From the NCBI GenBank assembly GCA_035763085.1, contig DASUBV010000333.1:1-13263 (forward strand): a stretch of DNA of 13,263 bases, read 5' to 3'. Every line of letters starts with the position of its first letter. The first letter of the stretch is position 1. Under the pieces are notes generated by a model. That model was not told where the DNA came from. It searched no databases and saw only the letters and a program-made list of their open reading frames with translations. The translations under genes and the position numbers were made by a program. Source of the DNA: DASUBV01 sp035763085 (GTDB taxonomy: Bacteria > Actinomycetota > Actinomycetes > Streptosporangiales > Streptosporangiaceae). Of this stretch, positions 1-7,123 are shown piece after piece.

Positions 1-28
1 CAGGCGCTGATTCCGGCAAGCTTTCGCG

Positions 29-60
29 ATCTTCATTAGTGAAGATGTTCATTTCTTCAC
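29..60. promoter_or_regulatory. Overlapping inverted repeats upstream of aceA (candidate operator)
   Basis: ATCTTCA (29-35) and TGAAGAT (40-46) form a perfect 7-bp inverted repeat around a 4-bp spacer. GTGAAGA (39-45) also pairs perfectly with TCTTCAC (54-60). The three half-sites of the same TCTTCA word therefore sit in alternating orientation. TTTCGC (22-27) and GCGAAA (65-70) frame the set. This is what a dimeric or oligomeric regulator site over a promoter looks like. The regulator cannot be named; acetate/glyoxylate genes in actinobacteria are often under RamB-, GlxR- or IclR-type control, but no clear consensus for these is seen. Confidence 0.5.
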
Positions 61-83
61 TCTAGCGAAACTTTCCTTAACTT
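55..83 (+). promoter_or_regulatory. Candidate aceA promoter
   Basis: A TAnnnT -10 hexamer, TAACTT (78-83), lies 17 bp after CTTCAC (55-60), a weak -35. The -35 overlaps the right arm of the inverted repeat ending at 60. AACTTTC occurs twice, at 69-75 and 79-85, exactly 10 bp apart. The predicted start point near 90 would leave a leader of about 75 nt before the GTG at 166. The -35 match is poor, so this is a best guess. Confidence 0.35.
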
Positions 84-165
84 TCATCCGCCACGAGGCT
101 GGCGCGCCCACCCGGCCTGTTGCAGCCTGGCAGCACAACCCGGGGACGACACCGAGGAGGGTTCC

Positions 166-1491
166 GTGACTGACCGTCGCCTCGAGGGCACACAGGATGC
201 ACAGCACATTGACGCCGAGGCCGCCAGGCTGGATCAGCAGTGGCAGGCTGACCCGCGGTGGGCGGGAATCGAGCGCACCTACTCCGCCGCGGACGTGATC
301 CGGCTGCGCGGCTCGGTCCAGGAGGAGTACACCCTGGCCCGGCTCGGCGCCGAGCGGCTCTGGACGCTGATCAGCTCCGGCGGCTACGTCAACGCGCTCG
401 GCGCGCTGACCGGCAACCAGGCCGTGCAGCAGGTCAAGGCCGGGCTGCAGGCCATCTACCTGTCGGGCTGGCAGGTCGCGGCCGACGCCAACCTGGCCGG
501 CCAGACCTACCCCGACCAGAGCCTGTACCCGGCTAACTCGGTCCCGGCCGTGGTCCGCCGGATCAACAACGCGCTGCTGCGCGCCGACCAGATCACCTGG
601 GCCGAGTCGCGCAACGCGGATGCGCCGCACTGGCTGGCCCCGATCGTGGCCGACGCCGAGGCCGGGTTCGGCGGCGCGCTGAACGCCTTCGAGCTGATGA
701 AGTCCATGATCGCGGCCGGCGCCGCGGGCGTGCACTGGGAGGACCAGCTGGCGTCGGAGAAGAAGTGCGGCCACCTCGGCGGGAAGGTGCTCATCCCGAC
801 CGGGCAGCACATCAAGACGCTGAACGCCGCGCGGCTGGCCGCCGACGTGTGCGGGGTTCCCTCGCTCATCGTGGCCCGCACCGACGCCCAGGCCGCGACG
901 CTCATCACCAGCGACATCGACGAGCGCGACGCGCCGTTCGTGACCGGCGAGCGGACCGCCGAGGGCTTCTACCGGGTGCGCAGCGGCATCGGCCCGTGCA
1001 TCGCCCGCGGGCTGGCCTACGCGCCGCACGCCGAGCTGCTGTGGATGGAGACCGCCACGCCCGACCTGGCCGTGGCCCGCGAGTTCGCCGAGGCGATCAA
1101 GGACGTCTACCCCGACCAGCTGCTGGCCTACAACTGCTCGCCGTCGTTCAACTGGCGCGCGCACCTGGACGAGGGCACCATCGAGAAGTTCCAGCGCGAG
1201 CTGGGCGAGATGGGCTACGCGTTCCAGTTCATCACGCTGGCCGGCTTCCACGCGCTGAACCAGTCGATGTTCGAGCTGGCCAGCGGCTACGCCGAGGAGG
1301 GCATGCCGGCCTACGTGCGGCTGCAGGACGCCGAGTTCGCCGCCGAGACCGCCGGCTACACCGCGACGCGCCACCAGCGCGAGGTCGGCACCGGCTACTT
1401 CGACCTGGTCACCTCGGCCATCAGCCCCGACGCCTCGACCACGGCGCTGGCCGGCTCCACCGAGGCCGCCCAGTTCGCCGCCGCCCATTAA
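166..1491 (+). CDS. aceA: Isocitrate lyase
   Basis: Cleaves isocitrate to glyoxylate and succinate, the first step of the cytoplasmic glyoxylate shunt that allows growth on acetate and fatty acids. The 441-residue product reads as a full-length actinobacterial isocitrate lyase, slightly longer at the N terminus than the mycobacterial ICL1 type (about 428). The catalytic signature KKCGHLGGK is at residues 199-207 with the active-site Cys at 201. NCSPSFNW is at 323-330, and ITSDIDERDAPFVTGERT and the C-terminal TATRHQREVGTGYFD match the family closely. The GTG start is chosen because GAGGAGG (154-160) lies 5 nt upstream. The gene stands alone, with a repeat-rich promoter region before it and a convergent neighbour after it. 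Identity is very secure. Confidence 0.98.
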   Translation: MTDRRLEGTQDAQHIDAEAARLDQQWQADPRWAGIERTYSAADVIRLRGSVQEEYTLARLGAERLWTLISSGGYVNALGALTGNQAVQQVKAGLQAIYLSGWQVAADANLAGQTYPDQSLYPANSVPAVVRRINNALLRADQITWAESRNADAPHWLAPIVADAEAGFGGALNAFELMKSMIAAGAAGVHWEDQLASEKKCGHLGGKVLIPTGQHIKTLNAARLAADVCGVPSLIVARTDAQAATLITSDIDERDAPFVTGERTAEGFYRVRSGIGPCIARGLAYAPHAELLWMETATPDLAVAREFAEAIKDVYPDQLLAYNCSPSFNWRAHLDEGTIEKFQRELGEMGYAFQFITLAGFHALNQSMFELASGYAEEGMPAYVRLQDAEFAAETAGYTATRHQREVGTGYFDLVTSAISPDASTTALAGSTEAAQFAAAH

Positions 1492-1518
1492 GAGGCCCTG
1501 AGCAAGAGGTGATCTGGA

Positions 1519-1599
1519 GGCGGGAAGAGCGCCACGAGGCCGTCTGTGCGGCAGTGAGCCAGGCCCTTGCGGGCCGGCAGAGTGGTCGCTCTTCCCGCC
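1519..1599. other. Highly base-paired element, possible structured RNA or bidirectional terminator
   Basis: Lies 27 bp past aceA in the convergent gap. Arms 1519-1531 (GGCGGGAAGAGCG) and 1587-1599 (CGCTCTTCCCGCC) are a perfect 13-bp inverted repeat. Four more pairs (1532-1535 with 1582-1585, one T bulged at 1586) extend it to 17 bp. The enclosed 46 nt fold further: GCCG 1539-1542 with CGGC 1549-1552, and GCC/GGCCC 1558-1566 with GGGCC/GGC 1571-1578 around a TTGC tetraloop, one A bulged. This gives a three-way-junction shape. No T-tract follows on either strand. It could be a terminator for aceA, an RNA gene or a 3' UTR element; the sequence alone does not decide. The remaining 1492-1735 shows no coding potential. 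Confidence 0.5.
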
Positions 1600-1610
1600 G
1601 TCGCCAGCCT

Positions 1611-1626
1611 GGCAGGTGTACCTGCC
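1611..1626. terminator. Palindrome in the aceA/kinase convergent gap
   Basis: GGCAGGT (1611-1617) and ACCTGCC (1620-1626) are perfect 7-bp arms separated by 2 bp. It sits 12 bp beyond the larger structured element, between two convergent genes. A 2-nt loop is too tight as RNA, so the top pairs would open. It could serve as a terminator for either gene or as a dyad protein-binding site. Confidence 0.35.
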
Positions 1627-1735
1627 GGGCTGCAAGCCGGGCCCGGACATCCGGGGCGCGCATGACGGTCCCGCTCGCTCCCTGTCCTGACTGAGCGCTC
1701 GCTAGTGCCGCTAGCCTGAACGTCCAGGCCGGACG

Positions 1736-2281
1736 TCAGCCGAGGCTGGTCAGGGCGATGCGCTTCTCGGCCTCGACGGCGCTCTGCTCGGCTACGTCAG
1801 CGGCCGGAAGGCTGGTGGAGTCGATGACCAGATCAGCCGCCGATTCCAGCCAGGACCGTGACTGCTCGTACTCGCCGACGTGGTCGAGGCGCCACTGACC
1901 TACCTGGGGCGACATGTCGTCTGCCTTGATCCGCGCGGTGAGGGCATCCGAGTCGACATGCAGGAGCACATGGAAGATGTCCAGTGATGTCGCGCTGAAG
2001 CCCCAGGTCAGCTCGGCCCAGTAGTCCTGGCTCAGCACAGTCTGGGTGGCGATGAGGTGCTGCCCGGTGAAGCGGGCGATCTTCTCGGTGACGACAGGGA
2101 CCAGCTCGCGCCACGGAGGCAGATCCTGGAAGTCCCTGACCTTGTGATCGTCCAGCGCCTCCAGCAGGAGGTAGCCCACGAGCTCGGCGTCAAAGAGCCG
2201 GGCATTCTCCAGCCGCGTGACCAGTTGCCTGGCCGTGGTGGTCTTGCCTGCGCCGAAGGTGCCGTTGAGCCAGATGATCAC
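1736..2281 (-). CDS. TmrB-like P-loop nucleotide kinase / ATP-binding protein
   Basis: A 181-residue cytoplasmic P-loop protein. The N terminus is MIIWLNGTFGAGKTTTARQL, with a Walker A of the GxxGxGKT type at residues 7-14 directly after the first beta strand. This layout, and the MIIW(I/L)NG opening, are those of TmrB (Bacillus tunicamycin-resistance ATP-binding protein) and related small AAA_33-type kinases. The substrate is unknown: many such proteins are kinases for nucleosides, shikimate-like sugars or antibiotics. The start is GTG at 2281, preceded by GGGAAGGA at 6 nt on the coding strand. The gene is last in a minus-strand series but separated from the upstream gene by a strong hairpin, so it probably has its own promoter. 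P-loop identity is firm; a role in resistance would be a guess. Confidence 0.88.
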   Translation of the reverse strand: MIIWLNGTFGAGKTTTARQLVTRLENARLFDAELVGYLLLEALDDHKVRDFQDLPPWRELVPVVTEKIARFTGQHLIATQTVLSQDYWAELTWGFSATSLDIFHVLLHVDSDALTARIKADDMSPQVGQWRLDHVGEYEQSRSWLESAADLVIDSTSLPAADVAEQSAVEAEKRIALTSLG

Positions 2282-2310
2282 CAGCGGTCCTTCCCTGGTA
2301 AGTAAGAGGG

Positions 2311-2342
2311 AGAGTCACCGGTCACGGTCGGCCGGTGACTCT
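2311..2342 (-). terminator. Intrinsic-type terminator after the small membrane protein gene
   Basis: AGAGTCACCGG (2311-2321) and CCGGTGACTCT (2332-2342) are perfect 11-bp arms with a 10-nt loop. It lies 42 bp downstream of the membrane-protein stop on the minus strand. On that strand the stem is followed by a pyrimidine-rich run (CCCTCTTACTTACC), a weak U-tract. It would separate that transcript from the kinase gene. Confidence 0.7.
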
Positions 2343-2384
2343 TCTGCTTGCTGCTGTCGGCCCAGCTGCCCGCCCGGGGAGGCG

Positions 2385-2849
2385 TTACCCCAGGAGGCCG
2401 GTGGGGTCGGAATAGGTGAAGTCGTCGTCATAGGCGCGGCGGCGGCGCCGCCAGCGCGACGGCATGAACAGCGGGAGCACCATCACCATGCCGAGCAGCG
2501 CCAGGATGCCGCCGTTGAGCAGCGTGCGGAATCCGACCTCGACGGCGTGCGAGTGCACCGGGATGAGCCGGTCCGCGCGGGTGGCGCTGACCAGCATCAG
2601 CGCCGACCACGCCAGCAGGCCCAGCCCCGGCAGGCCGGTGGCCAGCGGGGACACCGCCGGCGCGACCAGCATGATGCCCACGAGCAGCCCGACCGCGGCT
2701 AGCACGGCGAGCGCCGCGATGCCATGGCTGCTGGTCAGGCTCTGACCGGCAGCACGGACGCTGCTGATCTCCCAGACGCCCCATCCGGAGCCGCCGAAGA
2801 CCACGCCCGCCATGATCGCGGCGAGCACGATCCCGATCACATGCCGCAC
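2385..2849 (-). CDS. Small four-helix membrane protein, function unknown
   Basis: A 154-residue integral membrane protein of no family I recognise. Four hydrophobic segments fall at about residues 4-20, 43-63, 72-89 and 109-128. They are followed by a basic run RWRRRRR (132-138), which by the positive-inside rule is cytoplasmic, and an acidic tail with YDDDF (140-144). The GTG at 2849 is chosen because GAGAGGG lies 7 nt upstream and a TATGGT -10-like hexamer lies some 50 bp upstream. An in-frame GTG at 2897 would add 16 residues but has no ribosome binding site and sits almost on the -10. It lies downstream of the RHIM-like gene on the same strand with a 107-bp gap, so it may be transcribed separately. 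A strong hairpin ends it. Confidence 0.75.
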   Translation of the reverse strand: MRHVIGIVLAAIMAGVVFGGSGWGVWEISSVRAAGQSLTSSHGIAALAVLAAVGLLVGIMLVAPAVSPLATGLPGLGLLAWSALMLVSATRADRLIPVHSHAVEVGFRTLLNGGILALLGMVMVLPLFMPSRWRRRRRAYDDDFTYSDPTGLLG

Positions 2850-2899
2850 TGCGATGCCCTCTCGGTGCGAAGCCGCGCGCTCGGTTACGCCAGCCACAC

Positions 2900-2905
2900 A
2901 CCATA
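2900..2905 (-). promoter_or_regulatory. Candidate -10 element for the small membrane protein gene
   Basis: Read on the minus strand this is TATGGT, matching TAnnnT, with no convincing -35 in front. Transcription would begin near 2893, giving a leader of about 45 nt before the GTG at 2849, which has a good ribosome binding site. It argues against the longer 2897 start. Confidence 0.35.
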
Positions 2906-2956
2906 GCCGCCTGATCGCGGCAGATGGGCGATTTGGGGTAGTGCGCGAAAGCGGGC

Positions 2957-3355
2957 TCAGGCCTGGACGGCGGGCGAGCCCTGGCCGGCCGGGCAGTGAC
3001 CGGCCGGGTTGTGACCAGCACCGTGGAACCCGTTCTGGTTCATCATCGCGAGCACGTCCGCAGCGGCCGCGACCAGCTCAGGGTCCTCGCCGGCGCGCGC
3101 CGCCCGCAGCTCGGCGGTCAGCGGCGCGGCCCAGGTGAGCGGGGCGTCGGCGTGCCGGGACAGCATCATCGCGCCGGCCGGGCGCCCGGCCAGCGCCCGG
3201 CGCACGCGTGACCACAGGCGCGCGTAGGCGGCCTGCACGGTCGCCGGGCGCGAGCCGCCGGACGCGCAGCCGCCCGCCGCCGGACCTGGCGCGTCAGGCG
3301 GCCGGCGGGAATTGCCCGCGTCCAGCGCCGAGACAACCAGCAACACCGGATCCAT
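2957..3355 (-). CDS. Small protein resembling actinobacterial RHIM-tailed proteins, tail degenerate
   Basis: 132 residues. It opens MDPVLLVVSALDAG and carries a helical core, about residues 40-105, with the spacing ...VQAAYARLWSRVRRALAGRP...LSRHADAPLTWAAPLTAEL...EDPELVAAAADVLAMM. I recognise this pattern (A/V-yarL..lvrrr.aGrP, L..h...P..W..pL..eL, DpeLVaaA) from abundant small actinobacterial proteins that usually end in an amyloid-type RHIM motif of the V-Q-x-G-x-x-N kind. Here the end reads NGFHGAGHNPAGHCPAG, keeping only a GxHN-like trace, with His and Cys added. The ATG at 3355 has GGGGTGA upstream. It follows the glycosyltransferase gene by 47 bp on the same strand. The similarity is from memory of the family, not a search; amyloid signalling is not demonstrated. 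Confidence 0.72.
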   Translation of the reverse strand: MDPVLLVVSALDAGNSRRPPDAPGPAAGGCASGGSRPATVQAAYARLWSRVRRALAGRPAGAMMLSRHADAPLTWAAPLTAELRAARAGEDPELVAAAADVLAMMNQNGFHGAGHNPAGHCPAGQGSPAVQA

Positions 3356-3383
3356 GCCGCATCACCCCGAACAGTCCCCCGAC

Positions 3384-3395
3384 TGCCTGTAGGCA
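3384..3395. promoter_or_regulatory. Short palindrome in the glycosyltransferase/RHIM-like gap
   Basis: TGCCT (3384-3388) and AGGCA (3391-3395) flank a GT, giving a 5-bp-arm dyad in the only 47 bp between the two genes. GAC (3381-3383) and a GTC further right add loose outer symmetry. It may be a small operator for the downstream gene; its shortness makes chance a real possibility. Confidence 0.25.
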
Positions 3396-3402
3396 CATAC
3401 TG

Positions 3403-4470
3403 TCACGCCCGTCCCCTGCCGCGCCGCGCAATTCGGGCAGCGGCCAGCCGCGCCCGGTTCACCGGGCCCGCCATCGCGTACAGCGGGTACGAGCCGCGCT
3501 CGATGAGCCGGAACTTCACCCCGCGCGCGCCGGGCGGCGGCTGGTAGCCCGGCGGGCGCCAGGCCAGGTAATCCTCGTGCATCCGGGCGAAGTACGCGCG
3601 CCGCTCGGCACGCGGCACCAGGCCGCCCGCCGACGACGAGGCCGCGTCCAGCACGGTGGAGTAGTGCCAGATGGCCCGCTCGAAGATGGCCGCGCGCACC
3701 TCGTCGGTGACCACGACGCCGGCCGCCTGCTGGGCCGCGACCAGGGACATCACCCGCTCGTAGGAGGCGAAGATGGCCAGATGCCCGGCGCTGGTGGTGG
3801 CCATGAACGAGCCGCGGCGGTCGCGCCGGTAGCGGTAGCAGACCTGGTCCACCGCGGCGATCGACTCGGCGGCCAGCAGCGCCGCGCAGGAGACCAGCAC
3901 GTCCTCGTGGATGCCGGCCGCGAACGACACGCCCAGCTTGACCAGGAACTCGCGGCGCAGCAGCTTGCTCCACGACGTCATGGTCAGCTCGATCAGCCGC
4001 GGCTGCTGCGCCAGCGTGGTGCCGGCCGCCGGCACCCCGGCCAGCACCGCGGCGCCCGGATTCGGCTCGGTCTGCCCGTCGGGGTAGCTGCTCTCCCAGC
4101 CGATCAGCAGCATGTCCGGCGGGCTGGGCGGCGCGGCGGTCAGCCGGGCGCCGATCGCGGCGAGCGCCCCCGGCGCCAGCCGGTCGTCGCCGTCGATGAA
4201 CCAGGCGTACTCCCCCGCGGCCATGCTCAGGCCCGTGTTCCGGGCGTTGCCCGGGCCGGCGTTGGCCTCCAGGTGCACCACCCGCAGCCGCGGGTCGGCC
4301 GCCGCGCGCTCATCCAGCAGCTGCCCGCTGCGGTCCGGCGAGGCGTCGTCGACCGCGATCACCTCGAGGTCGGGGCTGTCCTGCCCGAGCACCGAGTCCA
4401 GGCACTCGGGCAGGTACTGCTCGACCTCGTAGACCGGGATGATGACGCTGATCAGCGGCGAGCCGGGCAT
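3403..4470 (-). CDS. Family 2 glycosyltransferase
   Basis: A 355-residue GT-A-fold inverting glycosyltransferase. ISVIIPVYEVEQYLPECLDS (7-26) is the nucleotide-binding start, VDDASPDRS (40-48) the next conserved loop, NAGPGNARNTGL (70-81) follows, and DGDD (93-96) is the DXD metal/nucleotide-sugar motif. HED at 188-190 is in the place of the family's catalytic base motif. There is no membrane segment, so it acts in the cytoplasm on an activated sugar and an unknown acceptor. Domains of this type in actinobacteria are often fused to CDP-glycerol glycerophosphotransferases of teichoic-acid synthesis; here only the transferase is present. The ATG lies 7 nt after the exporter stop with only a weak ribosome binding site, suggesting translational coupling. 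The C terminus is basic (ARIARRGRGRA). Confidence 0.93.
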   Translation of the reverse strand: MPGSPLISVIIPVYEVEQYLPECLDSVLGQDSPDLEVIAVDDASPDRSGQLLDERAAADPRLRVVHLEANAGPGNARNTGLSMAAGEYAWFIDGDDRLAPGALAAIGARLTAAPPSPPDMLLIGWESSYPDGQTEPNPGAAVLAGVPAAGTTLAQQPRLIELTMTSWSKLLRREFLVKLGVSFAAGIHEDVLVSCAALLAAESIAAVDQVCYRYRRDRRGSFMATTSAGHLAIFASYERVMSLVAAQQAAGVVVTDEVRAAIFERAIWHYSTVLDAASSSAGGLVPRAERRAYFARMHEDYLAWRPPGYQPPPGARGVKFRLIERGSYPLYAMAGPVNRARLAAARIARRGRGRA

Positions 4471-4477
4471 GGGCGGA

Positions 4478-7012
4478 TCACGGCCGCTCGGGCGCCGGCT
4501 CGGGAGTCAGGGTCTCGGGGCCCAGCGCCTCAGGGCCCCGCGCCTCACGGCCCCCGGCCCCGGCCGCCAGCGAGCCCGGAACCAGCCCGCCGGCCGGCTC
4601 GTCCGGCGCGCCCGCCTGGCCGGCCCCGCGCAGCCGCGACGGCCACCAGTTCCACCGGCCCAGCAGCACCACCGTGGAGGGCACCAGCAGGGTGCGCACC
4701 AGGAACGTGTCCATCAGGATGCCCAGCGCCAGCCCGAGCGCGATGTCCCGGAACTGGCTGCCGCCCGACTGCCCGCCGGCCACCAGGCCGAACACCACGA
4801 ACGTGCCCGCCAGCACCAGGCCCGCCGAGGTCACCGTCGTTCCGGTGACGCCGATGGCGCGGGTGACCGCCTCGCGCAGCGGCAGCCGGTGCGCTTCCTC
4901 CCGGATCCGGGTCATGACCAGGATGTTGTAGTCCTCGCCCAGCGCCAGCAGGAAGATGAACATCAGGAACGGCAGGAAGAACACCAGGCCCTTGTCGCCG
5001 GCGATCTCGATGAACACCAGCACCGACAGCCCGAGCGCCGCCAGGTAGGACAGCCCGACCGAGGCGATCAGGTACAGCGGCGCCACCAGGCTGCGCAGCA
5101 CCAGGGCCAGCAGGATGCCGATGGCGATGATCGCGATCGGGATGACCTTGGCCAGGTCGGAGTTGGACACCGAGCTGATGTCATACAGCGCCGGCGCCTC
5201 GCCGCCGACCGCCGAGTCGGCCGCCCCGGCCGTCGTGCCGATCCGGGTCACCTCGGCGCGGATGGCCGGCACCGCGTTCAGCGCCTCCGTGCTGCCCGGG
5301 TCGCCCGCGCGCAGGCCGACCGAGAACTGCACCGTCCTGCCGTCCTGGCTGATGAAGTTCGCCGTGGCCCGGTAGGCCTGGTACTGCGCGGGCGGCACCG
5401 TGCTGCCCGGCGGCGGCGCCGGCGGCAGCAGCTTGGCCGGGCCCAGCGCCGCGTGCAGGCTGGCGAAGGTGGCCGGCGCCAGCATCGCCCCCGCCGGGTT
5501 GAGCGGCCCGGCCACCTGCGTGAACTCGCTGCTGTGCTGCAGCTCGGCGGTCGCCCTGGCCAGCACCTGCGGGTCGGTCCAGACCGGCTGGCTGAATCTG
5601 AAGATGGGCGTGGTGGGGTTGGCCGCCGACTCCGGGAAGTACCTGGTCAGCAGCGTCGACCCGGCCGCGGAGTCGCTGCCGGACGGCGGGGCGGTGCTGC
5701 CGCCGAAGCCGGCCGCGGTGTAGCCGAGCACGCCCAGCGCGAGCGCGCCGAAGCCGATCACGCCGATGGCCAGCGTCGCCGCGGGCTTGCGCACGATGCG
5801 GCCCGCGACCCGGCCCCACATGCCGGTCGTCCCGCCCTTGCCCTGGATGCTCCACGGCAGCAGCTTGGGCCGGCCGAAGACGGCCTGGAACAGCGTCCGC
5901 TTGATGGCCAGGATCGACAGCCGGATCGACAGCAGCGCGGGCAGGAGGGTGAGCCCGGCCAGCAGGGTCACGCCGATCGCGATCGCGAACGGGATGCCCA
6001 GGTTGGAGTAGAACGGGAAGCTGGCGGCCAGCAGGGTGAGCACCGCCGCGATGACCGTCGCCGCCGAGAAGGTGATCGACTCGCCGACCCGGGTGACCGC
6101 CTCGACCAGCGCCGTGCGGGCCGCCGGCCGGGACCCGGCCACGTCCCCGGCCAGGGTGCGCAGCAGCCCCCGCTGCGGGGCGCCGTCCATGCCGGTCATG
6201 TCGTGCCCGGCCCGGCGCAGCTCCTCGCGGGTCCGGAAGACCAGGAACAGCCCGTAGTCGGTGCCCGCGCCGAGCACCAGCACGATCATCAGGTACTGCG
6301 CCAGCGGCGACACCTGCAGGCCGTGCTTGGCCGCCTCGGCGACCAGCGGCCCGGAGATGACCACCGCCATCAGCGCGGGCGCCACCGTGGTCAGCGCCAG
6401 CGTCAGCGACCGGAAGATCAGCACCAGCAGCACGATGATGAAGATCAGCGACAGGTTCTGCACCTTGCTGCCGGTGCTGCCCGACGCCTTGGCCTCGTCC
6501 ACCTGCACCGCGGTATCGCCGGCCAGGTGCACGCGCAGCCCGGACGGCAGCCCGGCGGCGGAGATCTTGGCGCGCAGCCCGTCGACGAGGTCCTCGGCGT
6601 AGTTGGGGTTGCCGCTGCTGGCCATGGAGGCCAGCGCCAGCAGCTGCTCGGCCTGCCCGTTGGCCGACCGGCCCACGTCGGCGACCCGCTTGACGCCGGG
6701 CACCTGGGTCAGTGTGTGCTGCAGCGAGGTCAGCGCGCGGACGTCACCGGGGGTCAGCGGCCCGGACGAGGTGGCCGCGATGACCGGGACCGGGATCAGG
6801 TTGGCGTTGCCGAACGGCGCGGCCAGGTCAAGGGCATGCTGACTGGGCGCGCTGGCCGGGAGGAACTTGGCGTTGTTGCTCTGCGTCACGCTCGACAGCG
6901 ACGGCAGCTGGGTGACGGCCGCGACCGCGCCGACGACCCAGGCGAGCACGACGAGCCAGCGCAGCCGCACGGACCAGCGCCCGATAGCGCCGAAAATCGC
7001 GTCGATGTGCAT
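4478..7012 (-). CDS. MMPL-family (RND superfamily) membrane exporter
   Basis: About 844 residues with two halves, each an extracytoplasmic loop followed by a block of membrane helices. The proton-relay Asp-Tyr pairs typical of MmpL proteins are present in both halves: GAGTDYGLFLVFR (Asp about 252) and LGEDYNILVMTRIREE (Asp about 694). The N terminus holds a first helix at about residues 18-38, and the C terminus is a Pro/Glu/Gly-rich cytoplasmic tail. MmpL proteins use proton motive force to move lipids, glycolipids, siderophores or drugs to the envelope; no MmpS partner is seen. The ATG at 7012 is preferred because a TAGGCT -10 lies 8 nt upstream with no real Shine-Dalgarno; TTG at 7018 would add two residues. 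It lies between a MarR regulator and a glycosyltransferase, suggesting export of a glycosylated product or a toxic compound. Confidence 0.95.
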   Translation of the reverse strand: MHIDAIFGAIGRWSVRLRWLVVLAWVVGAVAAVTQLPSLSSVTQSNNAKFLPASAPSQHALDLAAPFGNANLIPVPVIAATSSGPLTPGDVRALTSLQHTLTQVPGVKRVADVGRSANGQAEQLLALASMASSGNPNYAEDLVDGLRAKISAAGLPSGLRVHLAGDTAVQVDEAKASGSTGSKVQNLSLIFIIVLLVLIFRSLTLALTTVAPALMAVVISGPLVAEAAKHGLQVSPLAQYLMIVLVLGAGTDYGLFLVFRTREELRRAGHDMTGMDGAPQRGLLRTLAGDVAGSRPAARTALVEAVTRVGESITFSAATVIAAVLTLLAASFPFYSNLGIPFAIAIGVTLLAGLTLLPALLSIRLSILAIKRTLFQAVFGRPKLLPWSIQGKGGTTGMWGRVAGRIVRKPAATLAIGVIGFGALALGVLGYTAAGFGGSTAPPSGSDSAAGSTLLTRYFPESAANPTTPIFRFSQPVWTDPQVLARATAELQHSSEFTQVAGPLNPAGAMLAPATFASLHAALGPAKLLPPAPPPGSTVPPAQYQAYRATANFISQDGRTVQFSVGLRAGDPGSTEALNAVPAIRAEVTRIGTTAGAADSAVGGEAPALYDISSVSNSDLAKVIPIAIIAIGILLALVLRSLVAPLYLIASVGLSYLAALGLSVLVFIEIAGDKGLVFFLPFLMFIFLLALGEDYNILVMTRIREEAHRLPLREAVTRAIGVTGTTVTSAGLVLAGTFVVFGLVAGGQSGGSQFRDIALGLALGILMDTFLVRTLLVPSTVVLLGRWNWWPSRLRGAGQAGAPDEPAGGLVPGSLAAGAGGREARGPEALGPETLTPEPAPERP

Positions 7013-7020
7013 GGCCAAGG

Positions 7021-7026
7021 AGCCTA
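7021..7026 (-). promoter_or_regulatory. Candidate -10 for a leaderless exporter transcript
   Basis: On the minus strand TAGGCT (TAnnnT) is followed by 8 nt and then the ATG at 7012. With no ribosome binding site present, transcription would start at or next to the A of the ATG, the leaderless arrangement common in actinobacteria. No good -35 is visible. Confidence 0.4.
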
Positions 7027-7070
7027 TTGCCCGCTGCGGACGCGTACGAACGCGAGTGCCCGACGCGCCG

Positions 7071-7099
7071 GGCGGATTCGCGTCCCGCGAAATTCCGCC
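7071..7099. promoter_or_regulatory. Inverted repeat between marR and the exporter gene
   Basis: GGCGGATTCGCG (7071-7082) pairs with CGCGAA (7086-7091) and TCCGCC (7094-7099): 12 pairs with a 3-bp centre and a 2-nt AT bulge. It lies in the 105-bp gap, just downstream of marR and upstream of the proposed exporter promoter. It could be a MarR operator controlling the exporter, or, as RNA, a terminator/attenuator that lowers read-through. The size is right for either. Confidence 0.5.
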
Positions 7100-7123
7100 G
7101 ATCCGGGAACTCGTGTCCGGATG

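Noticed and set aside
49..1650. 533-codon open frame on the minus strand across aceA
   Set aside because: It is the antisense shadow of a secure isocitrate lyase gene; the translation is Gly/Arg/Val/Leu-rich nonsense typical of third-position GC bias, and there is no ribosome binding site.
1736..2281. Calling the P-loop kinase a tunicamycin- or antibiotic-resistance gene
   Set aside because: Only the fold and N-terminal layout resemble TmrB; substrate-determining residues cannot be assigned from the sequence and the neighbours give no resistance context.
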